This document shows, piece after piece, positions 49,658 through 59,576 of a stretch of 64,000 bases of DNA (positions are counted from its first letter, which is position 1; the number at the start of each line of letters is the position of its first letter). The notes below the pieces were generated by a model, which was not told the DNA's origin, made no database searches, and saw only the letters and a list, made by a program, of their open reading frames with translations. Both the position numbers and the translations under genes were made by a program. The DNA lies in assembly GCA_947258815.1 (NCBI GenBank), contig CAMYJW010000025.1, positions 1 through 64,000 of the forward strand, in the 5' to 3' direction. Source of the stretch: an uncultured Sphingomonadaceae bacterium. GTDB taxonomy: Bacteria; Pseudomonadota; Alphaproteobacteria; Sphingomonadales; Sphingomonadaceae.

Positions 49658-50287
49658 TTAGCCTGCAAACTGGCCTGCGACCAGCTTGGCGAAGGCATCG
49701 GCGCGGTGGCTGACGCGATGCTTTTGGTCAGGATCAATCTCGGCGAACGTGCTGTCCATGCCTTCAGGCAGAAAAACAGGATCGTAACCGAAGCCTTTGT
49801 CGCCGCGCGGTGGCCAGGTGAATGTGCCGTCAACGCGGCCTTCATAGGTTACGCTTTCACCATCGGGCCACGCAATTGCCAGAACGCATGAAAACCAGCA
49901 CGCCCGGTCTGCATCGCGGCCCAGCGCCTGCAGCATGCCTTCCACTTTGCCCATCGCCATGAACCAGTCACGCCCCGGATCGCCTTCGAACCACTGGCGT
50001 TCGGCCCAGTCGGCGGTGTAAACACCGGGTCTGCCACCCAACGCCGCAACCGAAAGCCCGCTATCGTCCGCCAACGCCGGAAGGCCCGATGCCCCGGCTG
50101 CGGCCCGCGCCTTGATCAGCGCATTTTCAACGAAAGTCGTGCCCGTTTCATCCGGCTCGGGCAAACCAAGCTCACCCGCCGAAACACAGTCAACGCCATG
50201 CGGCGCGAGCAAGGCCGAAATCTCTTTCAGCTTGCCCGCGTTGTGCGTGGCGATGACCAGTTTTCCGCAAGTGAGACGTGCCGCCAT
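49658..50287 (-). CDS. rdgB: RdgB/HAM1 family non-canonical purine NTP pyrophosphatase
   Basis: KLVIATHNAGKLKEISALLAPHGVDC, ALADDSGLSVAALGGRPGVYTADWA, GDKGFGYDPVF. Confidence 0.95.
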   Translation of the reverse strand: MAARLTCGKLVIATHNAGKLKEISALLAPHGVDCVSAGELGLPEPDETGTTFVENALIKARAAAGASGLPALADDSGLSVAALGGRPGVYTADWAERQWFEGDPGRDWFMAMGKVEGMLQALGRDADRACWFSCVLAIAWPDGESVTYEGRVDGTFTWPPRGDKGFGYDPVFLPEGMDSTFAEIDPDQKHRVSHRADAFAKLVAGQFAG

Positions 50288-51000
50288 CAGCTAACGGCTT
50301 TTTCCTGTGCGTCGAAAATCCGGTCACACCCGATGCGCGCCAGACGCAGCAGACGCAGCATGCCTTCTTCGTCGTAAGGTGCGCCTTCCGCTGTTGCCTG
50401 CGATTCGGCTATCAGACCGCCTTCGATCAGCACGAAATTTGCATCGGCATCGGCGTTGCTGTCTTCATCGTAATCGAGATCGAGGACCGGCGTGCCCTGA
50501 TAAATCCCGCAGCTGATCGCGGCGATCTTGCCCGAAATCGGGTCTTCCGAAATAGCGCCTTCGGCCATGAGTTTGTTGACCGCCATGCGAAGCGCGATCC
50601 ATGCGCCGGAAATAGACGCGGTGCGGGTGCCGCCATCTGCCTGAATGACATCGCAATCAAGCGTGATCTGGCGCTCTCCAAGTTTCTTCATATCGCACAC
50701 CGAACGCAGCGAACGGCCGATCAGACGCTGGATTTCCTGCGTCCGGCCCGATTGCTTGCCGCGAGCGGCTTCGCGGCTGCCGCGCGTGTGTGTGGCGCGT
50801 GGAAGCATCGAATACTCGCCCGTAACCCAGCCTTCGCCCTTGCCGCGAAGAAACGGGGGAACACGCTCTTCAACGCTGGCCGTGCAGATAACCCTGGTTT
50901 CGCCAAAACCGATCAGGACAGAGCCTTCGGCGTGTTTGGTAAAACCGGTCTGGATGGATATCTCACGCATTTCATCGGGCGCGCGTCCGGAAGGTCTCAT
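50287..51000 (-). CDS. rph: Ribonuclease PH
   Basis: [62 protein letters not shown]. Confidence 0.97.
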   Translation of the reverse strand: MRPSGRAPDEMREISIQTGFTKHAEGSVLIGFGETRVICTASVEERVPPFLRGKGEGWVTGEYSMLPRATHTRGSREAARGKQSGRTQEIQRLIGRSLRSVCDMKKLGERQITLDCDVIQADGGTRTASISGAWIALRMAVNKLMAEGAISEDPISGKIAAISCGIYQGTPVLDLDYDEDSNADADANFVLIEGGLIAESQATAEGAPYDEEGMLRLLRLARIGCDRIFDAQEKAVS

Positions 51001-51089
51001 GTCGTTCTCCAGTTGACGTTTGGCGGCGGCCTAGCCAGCTTGGCGCGAGAAGGCCACAGCGATTTCGCGTCAGGCCACCGTCAGGCGAT

Positions 51090-52133
51090 ATGAAAACACC
51101 ACCCATCACAGACCTTACAGACCGATCGCGCGAGATATTCCGGCGCGTTGTCGAGGGATATATCCGTTCGGGGCAGCCCGTCGGATCGAAAACGCTGGCC
51201 AGCGCCGCCGGCCTTGATCTGTCGCCTGCCTCAATCCGCTCGGTGCTTGCCGATCTTGAGCAGCTTGGCCTGCTGGCCGCGCCGCACACCAGCGCCGGGC
51301 GCATGCCGACCGAGATCGGCCTCAGGCTGTTTGTTGATGGAATGATGCAGGTGGCCGAGCCAACCGCGATGGAACGCGCGGCAATCGAAAGGCAATTATC
51401 CGAACCCGGCCCGGTTGAAGCGGCGCTGGAAGCAACCAGCGCAGTGCTTTCCGATTTATCCGCATGTGCCGGTGTTGTGATGGTGCCACAGCGCGAACCT
51501 AAACTTTCGCAGTTCTCACTGGTGCCGATCTCATCGACAAGAGCGCTGGCGGTGCTGGTTGGAGAAGATGGCGCGGTTGAAAACCGGATCGTCGAGCTGC
51601 CCGGCGGTTTCAGGCCCGGTGCACTTGAGGAAGCATCGAACTATATTTCGATGCAGCTTGCCGGACGAACGCTTGCAGAAGCGGCACACCTGATGAAGGC
51701 CGATATTGCCAGCGGCCAGTCGGCGCTCGATCAGGCCAGCCAGGATCTTGTCGAACGCGGCCTTGCTGTGTGGAGTGAAGACGCCGCCCAACGGCCGGTG
51801 CTGATCGTGCGTGGACAGGCAAATCTGCTTGACGAAAGCACGCTGGACGATATCGAGCGCGTCCGCTCGCTGCTTGACGATCTGGAAAACAAGCAATCGG
51901 TCGCGGACCTTCTTGAACATGCGCGCAAAGCCCAATCGACGCGCATTTTCATCGGTTCGGAAAACCGGTTGTTCGCACTTTCCGGCTCTTCGGTGATCGC
52001 CGCGCCTTATCGCGACCGCGAGGGCAGAGTGATCGGAGTGGTGGGAGTTATCGGGCCGACTCGGTTGAATTATGCGCGGGTCGTCCCCATGGTTGATTTC
52101 ACCGCCCAAAGTCTGGGCAAGCTTATTGGTTAG
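51090..52133 (+). CDS. hrcA: Heat-inducible transcriptional repressor HrcA
   Basis: LTDRSREIFRRVVEGYIRSGQPVGSKTLA, SPASIRSVLADLEQLGLLAAPHTSAGRMPTEIGLRLFVD. Confidence 0.96.
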   Translation: MKTPPITDLTDRSREIFRRVVEGYIRSGQPVGSKTLASAAGLDLSPASIRSVLADLEQLGLLAAPHTSAGRMPTEIGLRLFVDGMMQVAEPTAMERAAIERQLSEPGPVEAALEATSAVLSDLSACAGVVMVPQREPKLSQFSLVPISSTRALAVLVGEDGAVENRIVELPGGFRPGALEEASNYISMQLAGRTLAEAAHLMKADIASGQSALDQASQDLVERGLAVWSEDAAQRPVLIVRGQANLLDESTLDDIERVRSLLDDLENKQSVADLLEHARKAQSTRIFIGSENRLFALSGSSVIAAPYRDREGRVIGVVGVIGPTRLNYARVVPMVDFTAQSLGKLIG

Positions 52134-52150
52134 CTGGAAACACACACAAA

Positions 52151-52735
52151 ATGACTGATGAAAAGCCGCAGCCGTCCGAAGGGCCGGCGGTCGCCGAAGA
52201 CCTGAAAGACGTAACCGAAACCGCCGGAGAGATGAACGAAGGCGGTGCCGGGTTCGAATCGATCGGCGGAGAGATCGAACGCCTGCGCGAAGAGATCGAA
52301 GCCGCCAAACAGGACGTTCTTTATGCCAAGGCCGAAACGCAGAACGTGCGCCGCCGCATGGAAAAAGACGTTGCCGATGCGCGCAATTACGCCGCCACGG
52401 GCTTTGCGCGCGATATCCTTTCCGTGGCCGATAATCTGGCGCGCGCGCTTGATGCCATTCCGGCGGAAATGCGTGAGGATGACGCGCTGAAAGGGCTTGT
52501 TTCAGGGATCGAAGCCACTTCGCGTGAGCTGGACAAAGTGTTTGGCCAGAACGGCATCACCCGGATTGCCGCAGTTGGCCTGCCGCTTGATCCCAATCAG
52601 CATCAGGCAATGCTTGAAGTGCCGACAACCGAAGCCGAAGCGGGCACCATCGTTCAGGAAATGCAGGCCGGATACATGATCAAGGATCGCCTGCTGCGCC
52701 CGGCAATGGTGGGTGTTGCCAAAACGCCGGAGTGA
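52151..52735 (+). CDS. grpE: Nucleotide exchange factor GrpE
   Basis: YAKAETQNVRRRMEKDVADARNYA...FARDILSVADNLARAL...AGYMIKDRLLRPAMVGVAK. Confidence 0.95.
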   Translation: MTDEKPQPSEGPAVAEDLKDVTETAGEMNEGGAGFESIGGEIERLREEIEAAKQDVLYAKAETQNVRRRMEKDVADARNYAATGFARDILSVADNLARALDAIPAEMREDDALKGLVSGIEATSRELDKVFGQNGITRIAAVGLPLDPNQHQAMLEVPTTEAEAGTIVQEMQAGYMIKDRLLRPAMVGVAKTPE

Positions 52736-52737
52736 TA

Positions 52738-53175
52738 TCAGGCGAGGCCGTCCGCGCCCGGAAAATTGACAAGCAGATCATAAGCTGCGGAGTCGCTGAT
52801 TCCGGCGACTTTCCAGCCGTTCCTCAGCAGAAATGCGTGGCGCACGATTTCCGCCTGTTGTTCGATGCCATATCGCTCAAGCGGCCAGCCGGGCTTGAGG
52901 CTGTAATCATAGCGACACCACGGATGGCGATTGAGCGGCAGATACCATGAGCCTTTGCGCTGCGCCTGCCAGACATGAGTCATCTCATGGATGAACAATC
53001 CCTGGCGCGGCATATCGGCAAGGCTGAAATCATCGCAATAATGCGGCGAGTTGGGGTGAAAATGCAAGTGTCCGCGCGGTGCCATCACAGTGCGCAGCGG
53101 CTGCAACGGAAACCAGCGGCGACGCTTGAGCAGAACCGGCGCGCAATCGATCGCATCGCCGAAAACGGAACGCAC
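52738..53175 (-). CDS. HEMTH-motif putative zinc metallopeptidase-like protein (often annotated Vgr-related)
   Basis: GLFIHEMTHVWQAQRKGSW zinc-binding motif; start uncertain (GTG at 53175 or an alternative upstream start). Confidence 0.6.
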   Translation of the reverse strand: MRSVFGDAIDCAPVLLKRRRWFPLQPLRTVMAPRGHLHFHPNSPHYCDDFSLADMPRQGLFIHEMTHVWQAQRKGSWYLPLNRHPWCRYDYSLKPGWPLERYGIEQQAEIVRHAFLLRNGWKVAGISDSAAYDLLVNFPGADGLA

Positions 53176-53246
53176 AAGAACCGCCTCGCCGTTCGTCAGC
53201 GGGCGGTTTCCGCCAACAGGGCAGGTGTTCTGGTCTGTCAGCGTGC

Positions 53247-53780
53247 TCAGTGGCTATCCCCGGATGCCGCGCTGCCCATCGCCTCGATCGTCAGCGGCGC
53301 CGATAATTTGTCACCATCGGAAAATGTCAGCGTTATTTCCGTCATCGGTTCGGTATCGCCATCCGTGCGCGATGCGGTCAGGCTGGAAGACAGCTCGAAT
53401 GCCATGACATGCAGCCCGCCGCGTTCGAATGTGATCGTCTGTCCGGGGCCGACCTCCAGTGAATCGATTTTCGCCATCGATCCCGCGCGCGTTTCATGAA
53501 TTTCCGCCGTTGTCGCTCCGTCGATATGGGCGCCAACCAGCGTAACCGGATCGTCGCCCGAATTTTCTAGCGAAAAATAGGCCGCTCCGGGCCGCCCCTC
53601 TACGATCGGGAGGAGGAGCACGCCATCGGCCAGCGCCAGACCCGGCTTGGCTTCCGGCCCGGCTGCGGCTGTGGAGTCCGCCGTATCGACCGTCTCGTCG
53701 GCCTGCTGGCACGCCGCAAGAGTTCCCGCCAGCAAAGCCAGGAACGGCAAACGAAAAAAGCGGTTCAGGATCACAGGCAA
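53247..53780 (-). CDS. Copper chaperone PCu(A)C family protein
   Basis: RPGAAYFSLENSGDDPVTLVGAHIDGATTAEIHETRAGSMAKIDSLEVGPGQTITFERGGLHVMAFEL. Confidence 0.88.
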   Translation of the reverse strand: MPVILNRFFRLPFLALLAGTLAACQQADETVDTADSTAAAGPEAKPGLALADGVLLLPIVEGRPGAAYFSLENSGDDPVTLVGAHIDGATTAEIHETRAGSMAKIDSLEVGPGQTITFERGGLHVMAFELSSSLTASRTDGDTEPMTEITLTFSDGDKLSAPLTIEAMGSAASGDSH

Positions 53781-53835
53781 TTTCCCTTCGGTTCAGGCGC
53801 ACGAAATTTCCTGCAACTAATGCCGCGATGCGGCC

Positions 53836-53863
53836 CTTGTGCCAAGAAAAACCACTCCTATAT
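53836..53863 (+). promoter_or_regulatory. RpoH (sigma-32)-type promoter for dnaK
   Basis: CTTG-N17-CCTATAT, about 100 nt upstream of the dnaK ATG. Confidence 0.65.
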
Positions 53864-53966
53864 CGCGCTGCGACGACGTGGAACGTCATCGAGCCGCCAA
53901 AGCCGCCTCGCCATAACGGGAGGCGATCCGCGCGGTGTCACATTCTGACGTGAGGAATTGGGGATA

Positions 53967-55883
53967 ATGGCAAAAGTAATCGGTATTGACCTCGGAACGA
54001 CCAACAGCTGCATCGCCGTGATGGACGGCGGCAAGCCCAAGGTTATCGAGAATTCTGAAGGCGCACGCACGACACCTTCGATCGTGGGCTTCACAAAAGA
54101 AGGTGAGCGTCTGATCGGCCAGCCGGCCAAGCGTCAGGCAGTCACCAACCCGGATGGAACGGTTTTCGCGGTCAAGCGCCTGATCGGTCGCCGGTTTGAC
54201 GATCCCATGACCAAGAAGGACATGGAACTCGTCCCTTATGAAATCACCAAGGGCAAGAACGGCGACGCTTGGGTCAGCGCGGGCGACGAGGATTACAGCC
54301 CGTCGCAGATTTCGGCCTTTATCCTCCAGAAAATGAAGGAAACCGCCGAGAGCTATCTGGGCGAAACGGTTGAGCAGGCGGTTATCACCGTTCCGGCTTA
54401 CTTCAATGATGCCCAACGTCAGGCCACCAAGGATGCCGGCCAGATCGCGGGCCTTGAAGTGCTTCGTATCATCAATGAGCCGACAGCGGCTGCGCTGGCT
54501 TATGGCCTGGACAAGAACGACGGCAAAACAATCGCCGTATATGATCTTGGCGGCGGCACGTTTGATATTTCGATCCTCGAAATCGGCGATGGCGTTTTCG
54601 AAGTGAAATCGACCAACGGCGACACGTTCCTTGGCGGTGAAGACTTTGACAGCAAAGTGGTCGAATGGCTGGCTGACAAGTTCAAGGCGAAGGAAAACAT
54701 GGACCTGCGCACTGACAAGCTTGCGCTCCAGCGTTTGAAGGAAGCCGCTGAAAAAGCCAAGATCGAGCTTTCCAGCGCCGCAACCACCGAAGTCAACCTG
54801 CCGTTTATCACCGCCCGCATGGAAGGCGGCGCAACAACGCCGCTGCACCTCGTGGAAACGATCAGCCGCGCCGATCTTGAAAAGATGGTCGGCGATCTGA
54901 TCCAGCGCACGCTCGATCCGTGCAAGAAAGCACTGGCCGATGCCGGGCTCAGCGCATCCGATATCGACGATGTCGTTCTGGTCGGCGGCATGACCCGCAT
55001 GCCCAAGGTTCGCGAAACGGTGAAGGATTTCTTCGGCCGCGATCCGCACACCGGCGTTAACCCTGATGAAGTTGTCGCGATGGGCGCAGCCATTCAGGCC
55101 GGCGTTCTGCAAGGTGATGTGAAAGACGTTCTCCTGCTTGACGTTACTCCGCTTTCGCTGGGTATCGAAACGCTGGGCGGTGTGTTTACCCGCATGATCG
55201 ATCGCAACACCACGATCCCGACCAAGAAAAGCCAGGTCTATTCGACCGCTGAAGACAATCAGCAGGCGGTGACGATCCGGGTTTTCCAAGGTGAGCGTGA
55301 AATGGCTGCCGACAACAAGATGCTCGGCCAGTTCGATCTTGTCGGCATTCCGGCGGCGCGACGCGGCGTTCCGCAAATTGAGGTGACGTTCGATATCGAT
55401 GCGAACGGAATCGTCAACGTTTCGGCCAAGGATAAGGGCACCGGCAAGGAGCAGCAGATCCGCATTCAGGCATCGGGCGGTCTTTCAGAGTCCGATATCG
55501 ATCAGATGGTCCAGGATGCCGAAAAGTTCGCCGAAGAAGACAAGAAACGCCGTGAATCGGCCGAAGCGCGCAATCAGGCGGACAGCCTTGTGCACGCGAC
55601 CGAGCAGCAGCTTTCCGAACATGGCGACAAGATCGACGCCGATCTCAAGGGCGAAGTTGAAGCCGCCGTGGCAGAAGCCAAGACCGCGCTTGAAGGCGAT
55701 GATGTCGATGCGATCAATGCCAAGGCGCAGGCGCTCACCGAAGTTGCCATGAAGATGGGCCAGGTCATTTACGAGAAGGAACAGGCCGAGGCCGGTTCCG
55801 CCGCTGACGCAGATGCGTCAACCGGTGCGGACGAAGATGTCGTCGACGCCGAATTCTCCGAAGTCGAAGACGACAAGAACTGA
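53967..55883 (+). CDS. dnaK: Molecular chaperone DnaK
   Basis: [38 protein letters not shown]; start at 53967. Confidence 0.99.
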   Translation: MAKVIGIDLGTTNSCIAVMDGGKPKVIENSEGARTTPSIVGFTKEGERLIGQPAKRQAVTNPDGTVFAVKRLIGRRFDDPMTKKDMELVPYEITKGKNGDAWVSAGDEDYSPSQISAFILQKMKETAESYLGETVEQAVITVPAYFNDAQRQATKDAGQIAGLEVLRIINEPTAAALAYGLDKNDGKTIAVYDLGGGTFDISILEIGDGVFEVKSTNGDTFLGGEDFDSKVVEWLADKFKAKENMDLRTDKLALQRLKEAAEKAKIELSSAATTEVNLPFITARMEGGATTPLHLVETISRADLEKMVGDLIQRTLDPCKKALADAGLSASDIDDVVLVGGMTRMPKVRETVKDFFGRDPHTGVNPDEVVAMGAAIQAGVLQGDVKDVLLLDVTPLSLGIETLGGVFTRMIDRNTTIPTKKSQVYSTAEDNQQAVTIRVFQGEREMAADNKMLGQFDLVGIPAARRGVPQIEVTFDIDANGIVNVSAKDKGTGKEQQIRIQASGGLSESDIDQMVQDAEKFAEEDKKRRESAEARNQADSLVHATEQQLSEHGDKIDADLKGEVEAAVAEAKTALEGDDVDAINAKAQALTEVAMKMGQVIYEKEQAEAGSAADADASTGADEDVVDAEFSEVEDDKN

Positions 55884-55958
55884 GCTTGTTAGCTGTGAAA
55901 CACCGGACGTCACCTTTGCCAGAGCAGGGGTGACGTTCGCTTTCGAGAGGCGGCATCA

Positions 55959-57098
55959 GTGTCTTCAACCGAAATTGACTATTACGAACTGCTCGAAGTT
56001 GAGCGTGGCGCGGACGATAAGACGATCAAATCGTCTTATCGCAAACTTGCGATGCGCTTTCACCCGGACAAAAACCCCGGAGACGCCGAAGCCGAAGCCC
56101 GTTTCAAAGCGATCAGTCAGGCCTATGACTGCCTGAAGGATCCGCAAAAACGCGCTGCCTATGATCGCTATGGCCATGCCGCGTTCGAGCAGGGCGGAAT
56201 GGGCGGCGGTGGTGGAGCCGGTTCTGCCGACTTTGGCGATATCGGCGACATTTTCGAGTCCATTTTCGGAGGTGGTTTCGGCGGCGGACGTGGCGGCCGC
56301 CAACAAGCCAGACGTGGCGCTGACTTGCGCTATGACATGGAAATCACGCTGGATGAGGCGTTCCATGGCAAGCAGGCCGAAATCACGATTGACGTTTCCC
56401 AGGGTTGCGAGCCTTGCAGCGGTTCCGGTTCCGAACCGGGCGCGGGCAAGCGCCGCTGCAATATGTGCGGCGGGCACGGCAAAGTGCGCTCCCAGCAGGG
56501 TTTGTTCGTCGTCGAGCGCAGCTGCCCGACATGCGGCGGTCGCGGCGAAGTTATCGAAAAGCCTTGCCGCGCATGTGGCGGGGAAGGGCGGGTCGACCGG
56601 CCCGAAACGCTCGAAGTCGATGTGCCGCCCGGTGTCGATACCGGCACGCGCATCAGGCTGAGCGGCAAGGGCGAGGCCGGCCCGTTCGGATCACCGCCCG
56701 GCGATCTCTACATCTTCATCCATGTCGCCCGGCACGCCGTTTTCGAGCGCGAGGCGACCACGCTGTTCACGCGTGTTCCGATCACATTCACCACCGCCGC
56801 ACTGGGCGGTTCAATCGAGATTCCGGGGCTCGACGGGGAACGGCTGAAAGTTGATATTCCGGCAGGGATTCAGTCAGGCAAACAGCTGCGTCGGCGTGGC
56901 GCGGGCATGCCGGTGCTTCAGGGCCGGGGACGCGGCGATCTGGTGCTGGAAGTTTCCGTGGAAACGCCAACCAGGCTGTCTGCCCGGCAGAAGGAAATCC
57001 TGCGCGAATTGCAGGAAACCGAAACGGGTGACGAGTGCCCCGAATCAAAAGGTTTCTTTGATCGCATCAAGGACGCGTGGAGCGATCTGACTGACTGA
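55959..57098 (+). CDS. dnaJ: Molecular chaperone DnaJ
   Basis: J domain with HPDKNPGD; Gly-rich region; CxxCxGxG zinc-finger repeats. Confidence 0.97.
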   Translation: MSSTEIDYYELLEVERGADDKTIKSSYRKLAMRFHPDKNPGDAEAEARFKAISQAYDCLKDPQKRAAYDRYGHAAFEQGGMGGGGGAGSADFGDIGDIFESIFGGGFGGGRGGRQQARRGADLRYDMEITLDEAFHGKQAEITIDVSQGCEPCSGSGSEPGAGKRRCNMCGGHGKVRSQQGLFVVERSCPTCGGRGEVIEKPCRACGGEGRVDRPETLEVDVPPGVDTGTRIRLSGKGEAGPFGSPPGDLYIFIHVARHAVFEREATTLFTRVPITFTTAALGGSIEIPGLDGERLKVDIPAGIQSGKQLRRRGAGMPVLQGRGRGDLVLEVSVETPTRLSARQKEILRELQETETGDECPESKGFFDRIKDAWSDLTD

Positions 57099-57115
57099 AT
57101 AGCCGCGTGCGCGTG

Positions 57116-59434
57116 TCAGGCCGAACAAAGCGCTTCAACTTCGGCCCTGATCCCCGGAACCAGCGATGGGTCTGCATTAAGTCGCCCTTCCTCCTCACCG
57201 AGAATCGCCAGAAATGCCTCACGCTTGAAACGCAGCAGATCGCGCTCAGGCATTTCGGCGTCTTCAGGCAACGCAGACACCATAAGGTCAATCATCCGCT
57301 CCGCGCCATGAAGCCTGCCCCACAGATAATCGTTTTCCCGATAGGCCCGGCTGAAAAACGCGCCGAAGTTATAGAACTCAACGCCGCGCAGGGTTTCTAG
57401 CGTGCCACCACTTCTGATCGTGCGGGCATCGTCTGGCGAGATTCTGTCAACCTTGACCGGGTCGAACTCTGACAGACCATTATCGCGCAGGAGCGGCAGC
57501 GTGACGGTGTCAAAGAAGGGAAAACCCAGATAGGCCAGCAATACCGGCCGGCGCAGCGCGGGCGGCATGTCAGCCATTGCGGTGGCCAGCAGCCGATCGA
57601 CGCGTTCGTCCAGTTCGGCCAGTGCGCGCTTCTCCGCCAGTTCGCCAAGAACGCCCGCAGGATCGGTAAGCACATTGTGCGCGGTCGATACGAATTCGCC
57701 ATCCGGCAATGCGATTTCCGCGCTTTCATAAAGAGACAGCGCGGCATAGACGGCATCACGCGCCGTATCGCGGTCGTCCTCGGTAATCCCGTCTTCGTCT
57801 TCCCAGTCCTGCGTCAAACGCCTTGCGAGGAGACGCAGGCGGCGAATGCGGAACGCCACGTCATGCTCAGCGAAAAAGCCGCTTGCCGCTTCGGCCAGCG
57901 CGCCGCGCCTTACCTCCTTCCGATCCGCTCCCGAACCGCCCATGTGCGTAAAGATCGCATTGGCAATTGCGGCGCGTGAATGTGTGCCGGGCAGGGCGCC
58001 GCCAAGCTGGTCCGAAAGCGCGTTCACCACCGAATTGAGCCGTACCTGAATATAGCCCTGATAGGCATAACCCGATTGTTCCGCAGCGGCTTTCAGGGCT
58101 TTCGCGCGCCAGGCCGCCAGACGTTTGGGTGTCGGGCGATCGAGAAAAAGCGTGCGACCAAACAGCTTCTCGACAGCATTCTCCACGTCAGGACGAAGCG
58201 ACCGGGTAATCTCTCTCAATGCAGCCATCTCACGCGATTGTCGGTCCAGCTCATCAAGGTTATCGCGCACCGGCTGTTCGCGCGGTATCGACGACAGCGA
58301 TCCGAAAATGACAGAGAAAAAACCCGGCGCGCGCGGATCGTCGCGCTTCACACCGCCAACCCGGTCTGGCCGCGGATCGATATAAACGAAGCGTCTGTCC
58401 ACTTCGCGGTGTGCCGGGCGATCGCGCAAAACCCTGATCGCATCGGCAAACGGCGCATTGACCAGAACCGATCCATCGATCAGCGCAACACCGCCCAGAT
58501 CGTTCCGGCGCGCGTGTTCGGGCATGATGCGATCAAGGAAGGCATCGCGCGACAGCCATTTCGCCCCCGTCTCGGCTGCCAGTTTATCAATTTCGCTGAC
58601 CTGAAGCGCGGGAAACGCACCTGGAAAACTGGCTGTCGCGCGTGCGGCGAAAACCAGCTCAAGCGATGGTGCGAACGCATGTCCGGCATCTTTTCGCGCC
58701 GTCTCGCGAAAGCCGATCGGCAGACGATGTTCGCTTTCCAGCACAACCGGCGGACTATGCAGCTTCAGCGTTTCAAGATGTCCCTTGAAGTCCGTAGCCG
58801 TGACGAACAGGTCAAGCGGGTGCCCGTCAGGCAGCAACGGCGCGGTCGTATGGGTCTCCCGCATGGCATCAAGCGCGCCGCAGATAAGTCTTGAGAATCC
58901 GATTCCTGAAAAGGGCGGTTCGAACCAGCGCGAACGGATCAGGCGTGACAGCTTTTCGCGAACCTCATTGCGCGTTTCGGGGGCAACCGTTTCGGAAACC
59001 ACGTCACCAGGGCGATTGAGCACAAACTTGATGAGCGGTGCCGCCCAGAACTTCGCGAATTTTGACCACGGGCGCGCGTCAGGATCGAGCAGCACATCGA
59101 CATCCGCGCCTTCGAGCCACAACTCGGTCAGCGGTTCAAGCGATTGTCCCGAGTAGATCGCCTGCGCAAGAAACACGCCGTTGATACCGCCCGCACTGGC
59201 CCCCGCAACAATATCGGTAAGAACACGCAGCTGCATATCATATTCGGTCTCGAGGTGATCGAGCAGGCTGGCATAGACCGCTTCGGTTCCGGTCAGCCCG
59301 TCTCCGCCTTCGCCGCGCACCGCCCGGCTTGCCCTGACTGTCTTCCAAAGCTCTTTGGTGACACCGTGCATATAGACAGCAAGGCTGATGCCGCCGTAAC
59401 AGACAAGCGCAATTCGGAGTTCTTTTTGCCGCAT
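57116..59434 (-). CDS. Patatin-like phospholipase (DUF3376 type)
   Basis: RIALVCYGGISLAVYMHGVTKELWK, IVAGASAGGINGVFLA (GxSxG), ALIDGSVLVNAPFADAI; start placed at 59434, the upstream extension of ORF 59887 is probably non-coding or antisense. Confidence 0.88.
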   Translation of the reverse strand: MRQKELRIALVCYGGISLAVYMHGVTKELWKTVRASRAVRGEGGDGLTGTEAVYASLLDHLETEYDMQLRVLTDIVAGASAGGINGVFLAQAIYSGQSLEPLTELWLEGADVDVLLDPDARPWSKFAKFWAAPLIKFVLNRPGDVVSETVAPETRNEVREKLSRLIRSRWFEPPFSGIGFSRLICGALDAMRETHTTAPLLPDGHPLDLFVTATDFKGHLETLKLHSPPVVLESEHRLPIGFRETARKDAGHAFAPSLELVFAARATASFPGAFPALQVSEIDKLAAETGAKWLSRDAFLDRIMPEHARRNDLGGVALIDGSVLVNAPFADAIRVLRDRPAHREVDRRFVYIDPRPDRVGGVKRDDPRAPGFFSVIFGSLSSIPREQPVRDNLDELDRQSREMAALREITRSLRPDVENAVEKLFGRTLFLDRPTPKRLAAWRAKALKAAAEQSGYAYQGYIQVRLNSVVNALSDQLGGALPGTHSRAAIANAIFTHMGGSGADRKEVRRGALAEAASGFFAEHDVAFRIRRLRLLARRLTQDWEDEDGITEDDRDTARDAVYAALSLYESAEIALPDGEFVSTAHNVLTDPAGVLGELAEKRALAELDERVDRLLATAMADMPPALRRPVLLAYLGFPFFDTVTLPLLRDNGLSEFDPVKVDRISPDDARTIRSGGTLETLRGVEFYNFGAFFSRAYRENDYLWGRLHGAERMIDLMVSALPEDAEMPERDLLRFKREAFLAILGEEEGRLNADPSLVPGIRAEVEALCSA

Positions 59435-59576
59435 GCGCCTGAAATGGCAGAGCATGGGGCAAACCGCCACCCGAAATTTCCTGCGGTGGCGCATGGCGAT
59501 TTGTGTGTGCCAGCCTGCACCGGCAAGCAGGAAATGCGGGCTTGCGTTCCCTATCTGTTCCATATAGGGGAAGTGC

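Noticed and set aside
53886-55376. 496-aa minus-strand ORF antisense to dnaK
   Set aside because: Well-known type of dnaK antisense shadow ORF; no independent support or ribosome-binding context.
57116-59434. Patatin as CBASS-type defence effector
   Set aside because: No cyclase (CD-NTase), Cap or other defence genes nearby; neighbours are dnaJ and radA.
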